A stretch of 21,516 nt of DNA from DASPKS01 sp035628035 (GCA_035628035.1 DASPKS010000032.1:1-21516); one strand, 5' to 3'. Numbered from the stretch's first letter, positions 14,087 to 20,951 are shown. Notes: generated from the letters alone by a model not told the origin. A program made the numbers and translations.

Positions 14087-14113
14087 CGTCCATGGGGGTT
14101 GAGGGGGAAGGGA

Positions 14114-14797
14114 TCAGGTGGGAATGGTGGCGCGAGTGGCTTGCCGTATACGCGGCACGTCCCACACGCGCACGCCCGGCTCGGGCGTCTCGACAGCTTC
14201 GACGAGCGCGGCCGTCATCTGGGCGCGGGTGACGAGACCGAGCCGCCGCGCACCCTCAGCCGTCGCGGGGAGCCGCGCGGCCACGGCGTAGAGCGGGAGC
14301 AGCGCGAGGGGCCAGCGGTGGCCCGGCCCGAGGACGTACCACGGCCGGAGGATCGTCGCGTCGAGGCCAGTGGCCTGCAGGGCTGCCTCGCACGCGGCGC
14401 GCACCGCCACGTAGGCTCGCATCACGGGGGCCGGCTGGGCCACGCTCACGTACACGACGTGCCGGATGCCGGCCGCGCGGGCGGCCGCGAAGGCGGCCTC
14501 GGCCGACGCCTGGTCCACGCTCCGGAAGAGCGCGGCCTTGCGCGGGCTCGGGTGCGCCACGCCGACGAGGTGGACGAGCGTGTCGGCCGGCGCAATGCGG
14601 CTGGCGTACGTCGCGGCGTCGAGCGCGTCGCCGACGACGGCCTCCACGCCGGGCGGCAGCTTGCCGGCCGACGCCGGCCGCGCCAGCGCGTGGACCCGGT
14701 GCCCGCGTGCCGCGAGCGCCGTCAGCAGGGACCGGCCGAGGTAGCCGGTCCCGCCGGTAAGGAACACGGCGCGAGGGACGGGGGGCCTATCAGCCAT
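14114..14797 (-). CDS. Atypical SDR / NAD(P)-binding Rossmann protein
   Basis: 227 residues. The dinucleotide motif TGGTGYLG (14-21) opens a Rossmann fold (AVFLTGGTGYLGRSLLTALAARGHRVHALAR), followed by VVGDALD and VHLVGVAHPSP. The active-site Tyr-xxx-Lys of classical SDRs is not present: the corresponding segment reads RAYVAVRAACEAALQATGLDATILRPWYVLGPGHRWP. This is the NmrA/complex-I-assembly-like atypical SDR group, often NAD(P)(H) sensors or reductases of unknown substrate. It lies in the middle of the SnoaL operon, 21 bp after paralogue 4. It may supply a redox step or act as a redox sensor. Confidence 0.88.
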   Translation of the reverse strand: MADRPPVPRAVFLTGGTGYLGRSLLTALAARGHRVHALARPASAGKLPPGVEAVVGDALDAATYASRIAPADTLVHLVGVAHPSPRKAALFRSVDQASAEAAFAAARAAGIRHVVYVSVAQPAPVMRAYVAVRAACEAALQATGLDATILRPWYVLGPGHRWPLALLPLYAVAARLPATAEGARRLGLVTRAQMTAALVEAVETPEPGVRVWDVPRIRQATRATIPT

Positions 14798-14818
14798 CGG
14801 GGCCAGAGACGGGCGGAA

Positions 14819-15256
14819 TCAGGCAGGGACAGCCCCGAGCTGCTGCATCATCCCGAGGGCGTCCATCGTCACGCGGTCCTCGATGCAGCGGCCGTCGGCC
14901 ATCTGCCAGCAGCTCACGCCGGCCCACGTGGCGCGGCGGCCGGAAGCGGGCATCCCGAGGAGCGGGCCGTCGTTCCGGCCGGTGGCAGTCCAGCGGACGG
15001 CGAGGCGGTCGCCTTCGGCGATGACGTCGTCGACGGTAAAGCGGAGGTCGGGGAACGCCGCGCGGTACTGGTCCACGAGCGCCTTGATGGCAGCGGTGCC
15101 TCGCATCTCGTCGGCGCCCATGAACACGGTGTAGTCCGGGGCGAAGGTCTCGTCAGCCGCGGCGTAGTGGTCGCCGCGGCTCATGGCGTCGAACCAGCGG
15201 CGGGCGAGGGCCTCGTGCTGCTCGGCGGCGGGGGCGGTCGTCTGGTCGGTCTGCAT
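14819..15256 (-). CDS. SnoaL-like ester-cyclase family protein (paralogue 4)
   Basis: 145 residues. ATG 15256 is preferred over an in-frame ATG at 15289, because it follows the CCTTCCCCGATCCC type of leader seen before the neighbouring genes and matches the paralogue lengths. The NTF2-fold cone is seen as ALARRWFDAMSRGDHYAAADETFAPDYTVF, YRAAFPDLRFTVDDVIAEGDRLAVRWTATG and the C-terminal VTMDALGMMQQLGAVPA. The presumed catalytic Asp132 is kept. The GTHxG strand shared by the other four copies is replaced by GRNDG (93-97), which should change the pocket. It is cytoplasmic, lacking a signal peptide. Confidence 0.88.
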   Translation of the reverse strand: MQTDQTTAPAAEQHEALARRWFDAMSRGDHYAAADETFAPDYTVFMGADEMRGTAAIKALVDQYRAAFPDLRFTVDDVIAEGDRLAVRWTATGRNDGPLLGMPASGRRATWAGVSCWQMADGRCIEDRVTMDALGMMQQLGAVPA

Positions 15257-15288
15257 GGGATCGGGGAAGGGAGGCTTGGGCGAAGGCA

Positions 15289-16473
15289 TCAGGCGGGGAG
15301 CGCGGTCGGCTCCGGCGGCTGGGGAGCGGGCGCGGCGCCTGCCGCCGCGGGGAGGTCGGGGAGGCGGCCGGCAGCGCGGTCTTCGGCGATCATCGCGCGG
15401 AGGTTCTCGAGGGAGTGCTGCATGTCCCTCGCGAGCTTCTTCTTCATCAGGGCGTACATGGCCCGGACCGTCGCACCCTGGAGCGCGCCCTGCCCCGTTG
15501 GGCGGCCGATCAGGAACTGCACACGCGTGCCTTTCCCCTCCGGGATCAGCCGGGTCGTTATGAGGGCGGTCGCCCCCATCGGCCAGGCGTTCCGCGAGGT
15601 CTCGTAGGCGAACGGCCGCCAGTCCACGATCTCGGACTCGATGACCGTATTCCCGTGGGCGCAGTGGTACGTCGAGCCGAGCCCGGTGCGGGCGTCCGGA
15701 CCGCCAGTGATCGTCATGCCGTCCGCGTGGATCCACTGCCGCCGCCGCTCGGGCTCGTAGAGGTACTCCCACGCGAGCGAGGGGGGAAGGGGGAGGACGG
15801 CCTCGGCGGTCATCCAGAGGTCGTCCGCGCCGACCACGACGCGGCGGCGCTCGCGCTCGCGCGCCCAGACGGGCGCGAGGTCGTAGACGACCCCGCGCAC
15901 GGCGCCGAGGTGCTCGTGGTGCTCGGTATGGGCCGTCATCCCGGCAGCCAAGGCCTCCAGCCCGCAAGCCTGCACGCAGGCGTCAGTGAGGAAAGCGTAC
16001 GCCGTCACGCCCGTCTTCTCGCGCACCTCGTTCTTGAGCAGGCGGTGCGCGCGGATCACCTCCGGTCCCTGCGGCTTCGGCCGCGCCCGTGGATCGAGCT
16101 GCTGCGCGGCGTAGGGGCCATGATGGACGACGAACTTGAGGTCGAGCGTGGGGATGAGCCGGCACGCCGTGCACGTGCACGTGGTGTTCCGCATCATCCG
16201 CTCGCGCATCTCGGCGAAGGCGGCGTAGAGGTTCTCGACCGTCGAGAGCAGCGTCTGCCCCTGGAGGAACCCCTGATCCGGGGCGAAGGCGAAGACGGCG
16301 TCGCCCTCGACCTCGGCCACGGCCAGCGGCGGGCGGATCTCGGCGAGGAGCGTCTCGAACAGGCTCCGGAGGATGTCCTGCGCGTGGTCGAGCTCGCTCT
16401 GCGTGAGGAAGGCGGTGTACCCGCTGATGTCGGCGAGAAGGAAGTAGCCCTGACGGGCAGAGGTGAGTTCCAT
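15289..16473 (-). CDS. DUF2652 (class III cyclase-like) fused to an SRPBCC domain
   Basis: 394 residues. The N-terminal 200 residues are DUF2652. GYFLLADISGYTAFL (Asp15) matches the first metal-binding strand of class III nucleotide cyclases, and AEVEGDAVFAF (Glu54, Asp58) matches their dimer-arm strand, with Glu where guanylyl cyclases read guanine. The transition-state Asn is missing: PEVIRAHRLLKN replaces VNxAxR, leaving Arg144. A CTCTAC motif (Cys99, 101, 104) is inserted before the LDLKFVVHHGP strand. The C-terminal half (about 220-350) is an SRPBCC/polyketide-cyclase-like cup: AVLPLPPSLAWEYLYEPERRRQWIHADG, then ALITTRLIPEGKGTRVQFLIGRPTG and a long helix. The tail is Pro/Ala-rich. It probably couples ligand binding to a cyclase-like module; catalysis is doubtful. 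Confidence 0.88.
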   Translation of the reverse strand: MELTSARQGYFLLADISGYTAFLTQSELDHAQDILRSLFETLLAEIRPPLAVAEVEGDAVFAFAPDQGFLQGQTLLSTVENLYAAFAEMRERMMRNTTCTCTACRLIPTLDLKFVVHHGPYAAQQLDPRARPKPQGPEVIRAHRLLKNEVREKTGVTAYAFLTDACVQACGLEALAAGMTAHTEHHEHLGAVRGVVYDLAPVWARERERRRVVVGADDLWMTAEAVLPLPPSLAWEYLYEPERRRQWIHADGMTITGGPDARTGLGSTYHCAHGNTVIESEIVDWRPFAYETSRNAWPMGATALITTRLIPEGKGTRVQFLIGRPTGQGALQGATVRAMYALMKKKLARDMQHSLENLRAMIAEDRAAGRLPDLPAAAGAAPAPQPPEPTALPA

Positions 16474-16490
16474 GGCGATAAGGGGAAGGG

Positions 16491-16916
16491 TCAGGGGGCC
16501 ACTTCGGGTGCCGGGATCACGCCGAGCTGCTGCATCAGGCCGAGCCGATCAAAGACCCCTTGCAGCGCGGCGACCCGTCCGTCGGCGATTCGCATCGTGA
16601 CGACGGCGCTGATGGTGACCGGGCGCCCCGTCGGGGGGACGCCGGCGAAGTCGCCCGTGTGCGTCCCGCGGAGGGTGAAGCGGACGACCACCTGGTCCCC
16701 TTCGGCGATCGTGCCGTCGACGGTGTGGTAGAGGCCGGAGAAGGCCCCGTAGAACATCCGCGCGAAGTGCTCGTGGCCGGCGCGGTCCATCGGCGGGAAG
16801 CCGGCGATGTCGGCGGTGTAGCCGGCTGTGCAGAGGTCGGGGTCGGGGCCCCCTTGGAGGCGGTCCTGCGCAGCGAAGAACTGCCGCGCGAGCGCGTGAT
16901 GGGTTTCGGTGGACAT
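16491..16916 (-). CDS. SnoaL-like ester-cyclase family protein (paralogue 3)
   Basis: 141 residues from ATG 16916. It is the copy closest to the canonical family pattern: THHALARQFFAAQDRL at the start, VVVRFTLRGTHTGDFAGVPPTGRPVTISAVVTMRIADGRVAALQGVFDRLGLMQQLGVIPAPE at the end. Asp123 occupies the position of the SnoaL catalytic Asp, and the GTH strand (84-86) is intact. It has no signal peptide. SnoaL itself closes a ring in polyketide biosynthesis by an aldol reaction, but most COG5485-type relatives have unknown substrates. It lies 17 bp before the DUF2652-SRPBCC gene and 32 bp after paralogue 2. Confidence 0.9.
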   Translation of the reverse strand: MSTETHHALARQFFAAQDRLQGGPDPDLCTAGYTADIAGFPPMDRAGHEHFARMFYGAFSGLYHTVDGTIAEGDQVVVRFTLRGTHTGDFAGVPPTGRPVTISAVVTMRIADGRVAALQGVFDRLGLMQQLGVIPAPEVAP

Positions 16917-16948
16917 GGAGGGATAGGGAGCGACAGCGCGCAGCGAGT

Positions 16949-17386
16949 TCAGACCGTGGCGGCTTCGGGCGACGGCATCACGCCGAGCTGGGCGAGGAGG
17001 GTGGCCGCGTCGAAGTAGGTGCGCGCCGTGGCGACGCGGCCGTCTCGGAGGGTCCACACGTCGCAGAAGTGGACGTCCACCTTGCGCCCGGTGCCGGGAA
17101 TGGGGCCGGCCGGCGTGAGGAAGGGCCCGTCGTGCGTGCCGCGCCCGGTGAACTCGACGACCACCTGGTCACCGCCGTCGATGACGTTGGTGACCTCGAC
17201 CTGCGCGTCGGAGAAGGCGGTGGCCCAGCCTTCGAGGAACTGGCGGAAGCCCTCGGGCCCGTGGAGCGTCGCGCCCAGCGGGACGTTCGTGAGGGTGACG
17301 TCGGGCGTGGCGAGGGCGAGCGTGGCGTCGAAGTCGCGCGCGTTGAAGTTGTCGTAGATGGCGCGGACGAGGGCGGTGTTGTTCAT
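16949..17386 (-). CDS. SnoaL-like ester-cyclase family protein (paralogue 2)
   Basis: 145 residues from ATG 17386. The NTF2-like cone shows as ALVRAIYDNFNARDFDATLALATPDVTLTNVP, GPEGFRQFLEGWATAFSDAQVEVTNVIDGGDQVVVEFTGRGTHDGPFL and VDVHFCDVWTLRDGRVATARTYFDAATLLAQLGVMPSPE. GTH (83-85) and the presumed catalytic Asp126 are kept. A Pro/Gly-rich loop (TPAGPIPGTGRK) is longer than the PTGR loop of the other copies and may line the pocket entrance. It is the third gene of the operon, 33 bp after the first DUF2652 gene. The start follows a strongly C-rich leader with CCCCTATCCC. Confidence 0.9.
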   Translation of the reverse strand: MNNTALVRAIYDNFNARDFDATLALATPDVTLTNVPLGATLHGPEGFRQFLEGWATAFSDAQVEVTNVIDGGDQVVVEFTGRGTHDGPFLTPAGPIPGTGRKVDVHFCDVWTLRDGRVATARTYFDAATLLAQLGVMPSPEAATV

Positions 17387-17419
17387 GGGGATCGGGGTGC
17401 TGGGATAGGGGAACGGGGA

Positions 17420-18166
17420 TCAGGCAGTGACGAGGGCCGGGGCCGCGGGGCGCGGCTTCCGGCGGAGGCGGAGGAGCTCCGCGATGGTGCGGGCGTGCAT
17501 CTTGAGCTTCCAGCCGAGCGTGGCGGGGAGCGTGGGCGGCGCAGGCACGTCGGTGAGCGCGGCGAGGGGGCCGTCGAGCGCGGGGCGGTAGACGACGAGC
17601 GTCTCGGTGGGGCCGATGCCCTCGAAGACCTCCGTTCGACGCTCGGGCTCGCACGCGTGGAAGCCCGCCCCGGCGGCGAACGCGGGCTCGGTGAGCATCA
17701 CGTACTCCGGCGACGGCACCGAATTCTTCAGCATCCGGTGGACGACGATCACGTCGATGCCGAAGAGCTTCTCGAACCGGCCGCCGACCTTCTCGACGGC
17801 GACCTCGCCGGCGTGGGCCACCTGCTTCAGCTTGAGGTCGCGCACGCTGAGGCAGGCCTCGCACACGCACAGCGGCGCGGCGGCGAGCGCGGCGGCCTCC
17901 TGCTCGAAGGCGCGGAAGAGCCGGAGCACCTGCGTCTTCACCTCGGCCGCGACGCGGTCGAGGTCGCCGTCGGGCGCGGGCGCGTAGAAGAACACGGCGT
18001 CGCCCTCGAGCTCGGCCACCGTCAGCGGCGGCTGCGCCGCGTGGACGAGCGCTTCGAGGAGGCGGACGATGATCTGGCGGGCGTGGCTCGTGGCCAGCGC
18101 GTGGAGCCGCATGAAGCGGGTGAACCCGCTGATGTCGGCGACGAGGAGAACGGCTGGAGTCGTCAT
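17420..18166 (-). CDS. DUF2652 family protein (class III cyclase-like), stand-alone
   Basis: 248 residues. It shares with the later fusion protein the degenerate cyclase landmarks: VLLVADISGFTRFM (Asp11), TVAELEGDAVFFYAP (Glu52, Asp56), the CVCEAC motif (Cys100, 102, 105) and GIDVIVVHRMLKN (Arg144) in place of the catalytic VNxAxR. It lacks the SRPBCC domain and ends in a basic helix with RLRRKPRP. Both metal-binding acidic positions are kept but the catalytic Asn is not, so nucleotide binding without cyclisation is the simplest reading. The ATG overlaps the stop of the first SnoaL gene (ATGA), so the two are translationally coupled and probably made in equal amounts. Confidence 0.85.
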   Translation of the reverse strand: MTTPAVLLVADISGFTRFMRLHALATSHARQIIVRLLEALVHAAQPPLTVAELEGDAVFFYAPAPDGDLDRVAAEVKTQVLRLFRAFEQEAAALAAAPLCVCEACLSVRDLKLKQVAHAGEVAVEKVGGRFEKLFGIDVIVVHRMLKNSVPSPEYVMLTEPAFAAGAGFHACEPERRTEVFEGIGPTETLVVYRPALDGPLAALTDVPAPPTLPATLGWKLKMHARTIAELLRLRRKPRPAAPALVTA

Positions 18167-18627
18167 CGGGAGACGGTCGTGGACTCGGTCGGGAGGTCAG
18201 GGAGGAGGCCGACGGCGCGGAGGAAGCCCGCCACGTCCCACACGCGGTCGCTCCGGCGAATCCGCCCGTCCTCGACCACGAGGAGCGTGACGCCGTGGCC
18301 GTGGAGGGCGCGGCCCGTCGGGGGGATGTGGAGGAACGGCCCGCGGTGGGTCCCGCGCGAGGTCCAGTGGATGGCGACGCGGTCGCCGTCGGCGATGACC
18401 TCGTCGAAGGTGAGGTGGAGGTCGGGGAAGGCGGTGAGGTAGGCCTCGGCCTGGCGCCGGAACCCCTCAGGCCCACGGGCGACGCCGGCCTCGGCGGTGT
18501 CGGTCCCCTCGAAGTCGGGCGCGGCGAGGGCGGCCAGGCGCGCGGCGTCGCGCGCGTTCCAGGCGGCCAGCACCTCGGCCACGAGGGCGGTGGCGGGGGA
18601 GGCGGACGTGGTGGAGTCCGGAGCCAT
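18163..18627 (-). CDS. SnoaL-like ester-cyclase family protein (paralogue 1), first gene of the operon
   Basis: 154 residues from ATG 18627; an in-frame ATG at 18648 would add seven residues. The later start is chosen because it follows a CCCACCCCGCC leader like those of the other operon genes. The NTF2-like domain reads LVAEVLAAWNARDAARLAALAAPDFEG, GPEGFRRQAEAYLTAFPDLHLTFDEVIADGDRVAIHWTSRGTHRGPFLHIPPTGRALHGHG and RRSDRVWDVAGFLRAVGLLP. GTH (92-94) and Asp131 at the catalytic position are kept, while the QLG motif has changed to AVG. Downstream coupling to DUF2652 is by a 4-bp overlap. The three phased TGAGCGYRAA repeats lie 41-84 bp upstream of this start. Confidence 0.87.
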   Translation of the reverse strand: MAPDSTTSASPATALVAEVLAAWNARDAARLAALAAPDFEGTDTAEAGVARGPEGFRRQAEAYLTAFPDLHLTFDEVIADGDRVAIHWTSRGTHRGPFLHIPPTGRALHGHGVTLLVVEDGRIRRSDRVWDVAGFLRAVGLLPDLPTESTTVSR

Positions 18628-18667
18628 GGCGGGGTGGGCGTCGATCATGGCCCTACGTTCGGGCCAT

Positions 18668-18711
18668 TTCACGCTCACCCACCAGCCCACTTCGCGCTCA
18701 CTTTGCGCTCA
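18668..18711 (-). promoter_or_regulatory. Three helically phased direct repeats upstream of the SnoaL operon
   Basis: On the minus strand TGAGCGCAAA (18711-18702), TGAGCGCGAA (18700-18691) and TGAGCGTGAA (18677-18668) share the consensus TGAGCGYRAA. Their starts are 11 and 23 bp apart, close to one and two helix turns, so all three face the same side of the DNA. This is the layout used by STAND/SARP-type activators. The adjacent 694-residue regulator is the obvious candidate protein (inference). Confidence 0.7.
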
Positions 18712-18723
18712 TTTTTCTGTTTT

Positions 18724-18749
18724 GTTCGCCGCCCTACGGCGCGGCGAAC
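18724..18749. other. Inverted repeat between the STAND regulator gene and the operon
   Basis: GTTCGCCGC (18724-18732) and GCGGCGAAC (18741-18749) form a perfect 9-bp stem with an 8-nt loop, starting 14 bp after the regulator's stop codon. On the minus strand it is followed by AAAACAGAAAAA, not by T, so it does not look like an intrinsic terminator. It could be an mRNA 3' structure or a protein-binding site; the A-rich stretch beyond it could act as an UP-like element. Confidence 0.5.
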
Positions 18750-18763
18750 GGCGGACGGTCGGC

Positions 18764-20848
18764 TCAGGCGCGGCGCTCGCGCTGCCAGAGCGTCTCTGCG
18801 ACGCGCTCGACGGCCGTCTTGAGGTGGCGGCGGAACGTCGAGAGGGGGAGGTCGAGGAGCTCGGCGGCGATCTCCTGGCTCGGCGCGGGGCGGAGGTAGC
18901 CGCGCTCCAGCGCGCGGAAGAGCTTGGCGTCGCGCGGCGTAGCCTCCAGCCCCTGCGCCGCCTCGCAGAGGAGCGCGCGCAGCGCCTCGATACGGTCCGG
19001 ATCGTCCGCCTCGGGCCCCACACGGTCGAGGACGAGGCGGGACCGGAGGAGCGGGCTGTCGGCCAGTGCGACGGGGCGGGCGTAGCAGCGCAGTGCGTTG
19101 TGGACGGCGTCGAGGAACGCCTCCTCGCTCAACACCGCCACCGGCGCCGCGGCGGGTTCCGCTGGAGGCAACTCTTCCGTCGTCGCCAGTTCGCGGGCGG
19201 CGAGGTGGTCGAGCCACAGCATGGGCGGGACGGCGCGCCAGTCGTGCGTGAACACGCCGTAGCGCCGCCCGCCCACCTCGTAGTCCGCTTCCGGCGTGCG
19301 GTCCAGCTCGGCGTAGCCGCAGAAGGGCGCCCAAAAGTCGGGCTCGGCGGCAGGGAAGAACGTGAAGGCGAGGCCCGGCGCCGTCAGGTAGTGCTGGGCG
19401 ATCTTGAGGAAGATCAGGCTCTGGAGCGCCGAGACGCCCTGGTAAGTGTCGGCGGCCATCCAGAAGCGGAAGTGCGTGCTCTTCTCGCCCTCGCGGAGGG
19501 GCGCGTGACGGTCGAGGCAGGCGAGCGCTGCCTCGACGGCGGGGTCGGCGGCGCGGTCCTCCTCCGTCACCTCATGCAGCGGAAGCTGAAAGAGAAACGC
19601 GGCCGGCGCGCGGTCGGGCCCGCGGAATACCAGCACGCAGCGAGGGAAGCGCGCGAACCAGCGCTCGGCGATCTCCGCCGACGGCTCGCCCTCGTGGTGG
19701 GCGATGAGCGCGCGGAGGCGCGGCCAGTCGGCGTCGGTAGGGGCCTCCGGAACGGCGCTCCCCGTGTCCTGCCAGTCGAGGAACGGCTTGATGACGGGGT
19801 TGTCGCGGTGGAGGAAGACGTAGTCGGAGAGGACGCGCTGCTGGTCGACGCCCGACGTCTCGGTGAGGCGGCGCGCGTAGTAGCCGCGGGCGCGGGTGTG
19901 GAGCGCGGCGAACCAGTCGGGGTTGCGCCATCGGAGGTCGGCCACGAGGGCGTCGCGGGCGAGGTCGTGGGGGAACAGCCCGAACGGCCCGGCCTCGACG
20001 AACGAGACGCGCCGCAGCCACGCGAACAGCTCGTGCGCGTCCTCGACGCCGACCATCTCGGCGAGGAGCGCCTCCGTCGTCACGCGGACGAGCGCGCACG
20101 CTTCGAGGGCCGCACGGTGGGCCGGGCCCGGCACGCGCTGGACGAACTGCTCCAGCAGCGCCGTGATGACGTCGGGCGCCGCCTCCGGCTCGAAGTGGAA
20201 CCCCGGCCGCTGCTCGAAGAGGTCGGCCACCAGCGAGAGGGCGAGCGGGTGGCCGCGGGTGAAGCCCAGCACGGCGTCCTGCTGGTCGTCGGCGACGGCG
20301 CGGCGCGTGAGGTAGTCGCGCCCTTCCGAGAGAGAAAGCGGGACGAGGCGAATGGAGCGGGCGAGAGCCTGCCAGCCGGGGTCGGCCATCCACTCCGGCC
20401 CGAGCGGCTGCCGCCCCGCGAGGACGACGAGCGTGTGCGCGGGGAGCTCGGGCAGGAACACCTCGCGGAGCCACGTCTCCAGTGGCGCGAGCAACTCGAA
20501 CGTGTCGACGAGGAGGACGTGTCGCTCGGGGCGCGCTTCGAGCGCGGCGCCCGGCGAGGCGTCGGCCGGGAGGCCGAGTGCGGCGGCGAGGGCGGCCTCG
20601 AAGCCGGCCGGGCTTGCGTCCACGTTGCGGCCGTCAAGGCGGAGGGGCCGCGCGCCCGCCTCGGCGGCCATCCCGGCGAACTGCCGGAGCAGCGTGCTCT
20701 TCCCGATCCCGCCGGGCCCGTAGACGTGGAGCAGGTGGAAGGGGAGGTCGTCGGCGCGCAGCGCCTCCCGGAAGAGCGCCGTCTCCGCCGCCCGCCCTAC
20801 GAACTGCGCCTGCCGGGCGGCGCTCAGCCGGTCTGCCAGACGAACCAT
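18764..20848 (-). CDS. STAND-type AAA ATPase with C-terminal helix-turn-helix (probable activator)
   Basis: 694 residues from ATG 20848. The N-terminal NTPase shows Walker A GPGGIGKST (44-52), Walker B HVLLVDTFE (110-118) and the STAND signature RGHPLALSL (198-206), followed by a helical arm (about 220-340). The middle section (about 400-545) has a GNAT-like strand-helix pattern (CVLVFRGPDRAPAAFLFQLPL, THFRFWMAADTYQGVSALQSLIFLKIAQHYL, YEVGGRRYGVFTHDWR) and may be the sensor domain. The C-terminus (about 640-690) is a LuxR/sigma-4-like DNA-binding domain, SQEIAAELLDLPLSTFRRHLKTAVERV. Such MalT-like switches bind ATP and an inducer, oligomerise and activate transcription at direct repeats. Its position just before the phased repeats and the SnoaL operon makes it the likely regulator. 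No transmembrane span is seen. Confidence 0.87.
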   Translation of the reverse strand: MVRLADRLSAARQAQFVGRAAETALFREALRADDLPFHLLHVYGPGGIGKSTLLRQFAGMAAEAGARPLRLDGRNVDASPAGFEAALAAALGLPADASPGAALEARPERHVLLVDTFELLAPLETWLREVFLPELPAHTLVVLAGRQPLGPEWMADPGWQALARSIRLVPLSLSEGRDYLTRRAVADDQQDAVLGFTRGHPLALSLVADLFEQRPGFHFEPEAAPDVITALLEQFVQRVPGPAHRAALEACALVRVTTEALLAEMVGVEDAHELFAWLRRVSFVEAGPFGLFPHDLARDALVADLRWRNPDWFAALHTRARGYYARRLTETSGVDQQRVLSDYVFLHRDNPVIKPFLDWQDTGSAVPEAPTDADWPRLRALIAHHEGEPSAEIAERWFARFPRCVLVFRGPDRAPAAFLFQLPLHEVTEEDRAADPAVEAALACLDRHAPLREGEKSTHFRFWMAADTYQGVSALQSLIFLKIAQHYLTAPGLAFTFFPAAEPDFWAPFCGYAELDRTPEADYEVGGRRYGVFTHDWRAVPPMLWLDHLAARELATTEELPPAEPAAAPVAVLSEEAFLDAVHNALRCYARPVALADSPLLRSRLVLDRVGPEADDPDRIEALRALLCEAAQGLEATPRDAKLFRALERGYLRPAPSQEIAAELLDLPLSTFRRHLKTAVERVAETLWQRERRA

Positions 20849-20881
20849 CGCGTGCGCGGGAGCCTTAGCGCCCCCGCGGCG

Positions 20882-20910
20882 AAAGTACGCGGCCCGTCTT
20901 TACCGTTCAA
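20882..20910 (-). promoter_or_regulatory. Possible promoter of the STAND regulator gene
   Basis: On the minus strand TTGAAC (20910-20905) and TACTTT (20887-20882) are separated by 17 bp, giving a start site about 30 bp before the ATG. The -10 also resembles the TAnnTTTG element of Bacteroidota promoters. The match is moderate. Confidence 0.45.
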
Positions 20911-20951
20911 TGCAGCGCGCCCGCGCTACACCTAACACACCGGCACAGCGG

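Noticed and set aside
15257..15289. Earlier ATG (15289) for SnoaL paralogue 4, overlapping the upstream stop as TGATG
   Set aside because: It would add an 11-residue Pro-rich extension absent from the other copies, and the ATG at 15256 has the C-rich leader typical of this operon. It remains possible.
13197..18627. A polyketide biosynthetic gene cluster
   Set aside because: SnoaL-like and SRPBCC 'cyclase' names suggest it, but no ketosynthase, acyl carrier protein or tailoring oxygenase is present, and most ester-cyclase relatives act outside polyketide pathways.
18724..18749. Hairpin after the STAND gene as an intrinsic terminator
   Set aside because: On the coding strand it is followed by A-rich sequence instead of a T-tract, so it was recorded only as an inverted repeat.
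18497..20935. Plus-strand open frame of about 810 codons opposite the STAND regulator
   Set aside because: Composition is an Arg/Glu-rich mirror of the regulator gene and no domain is visible; treated as a GC shadow.
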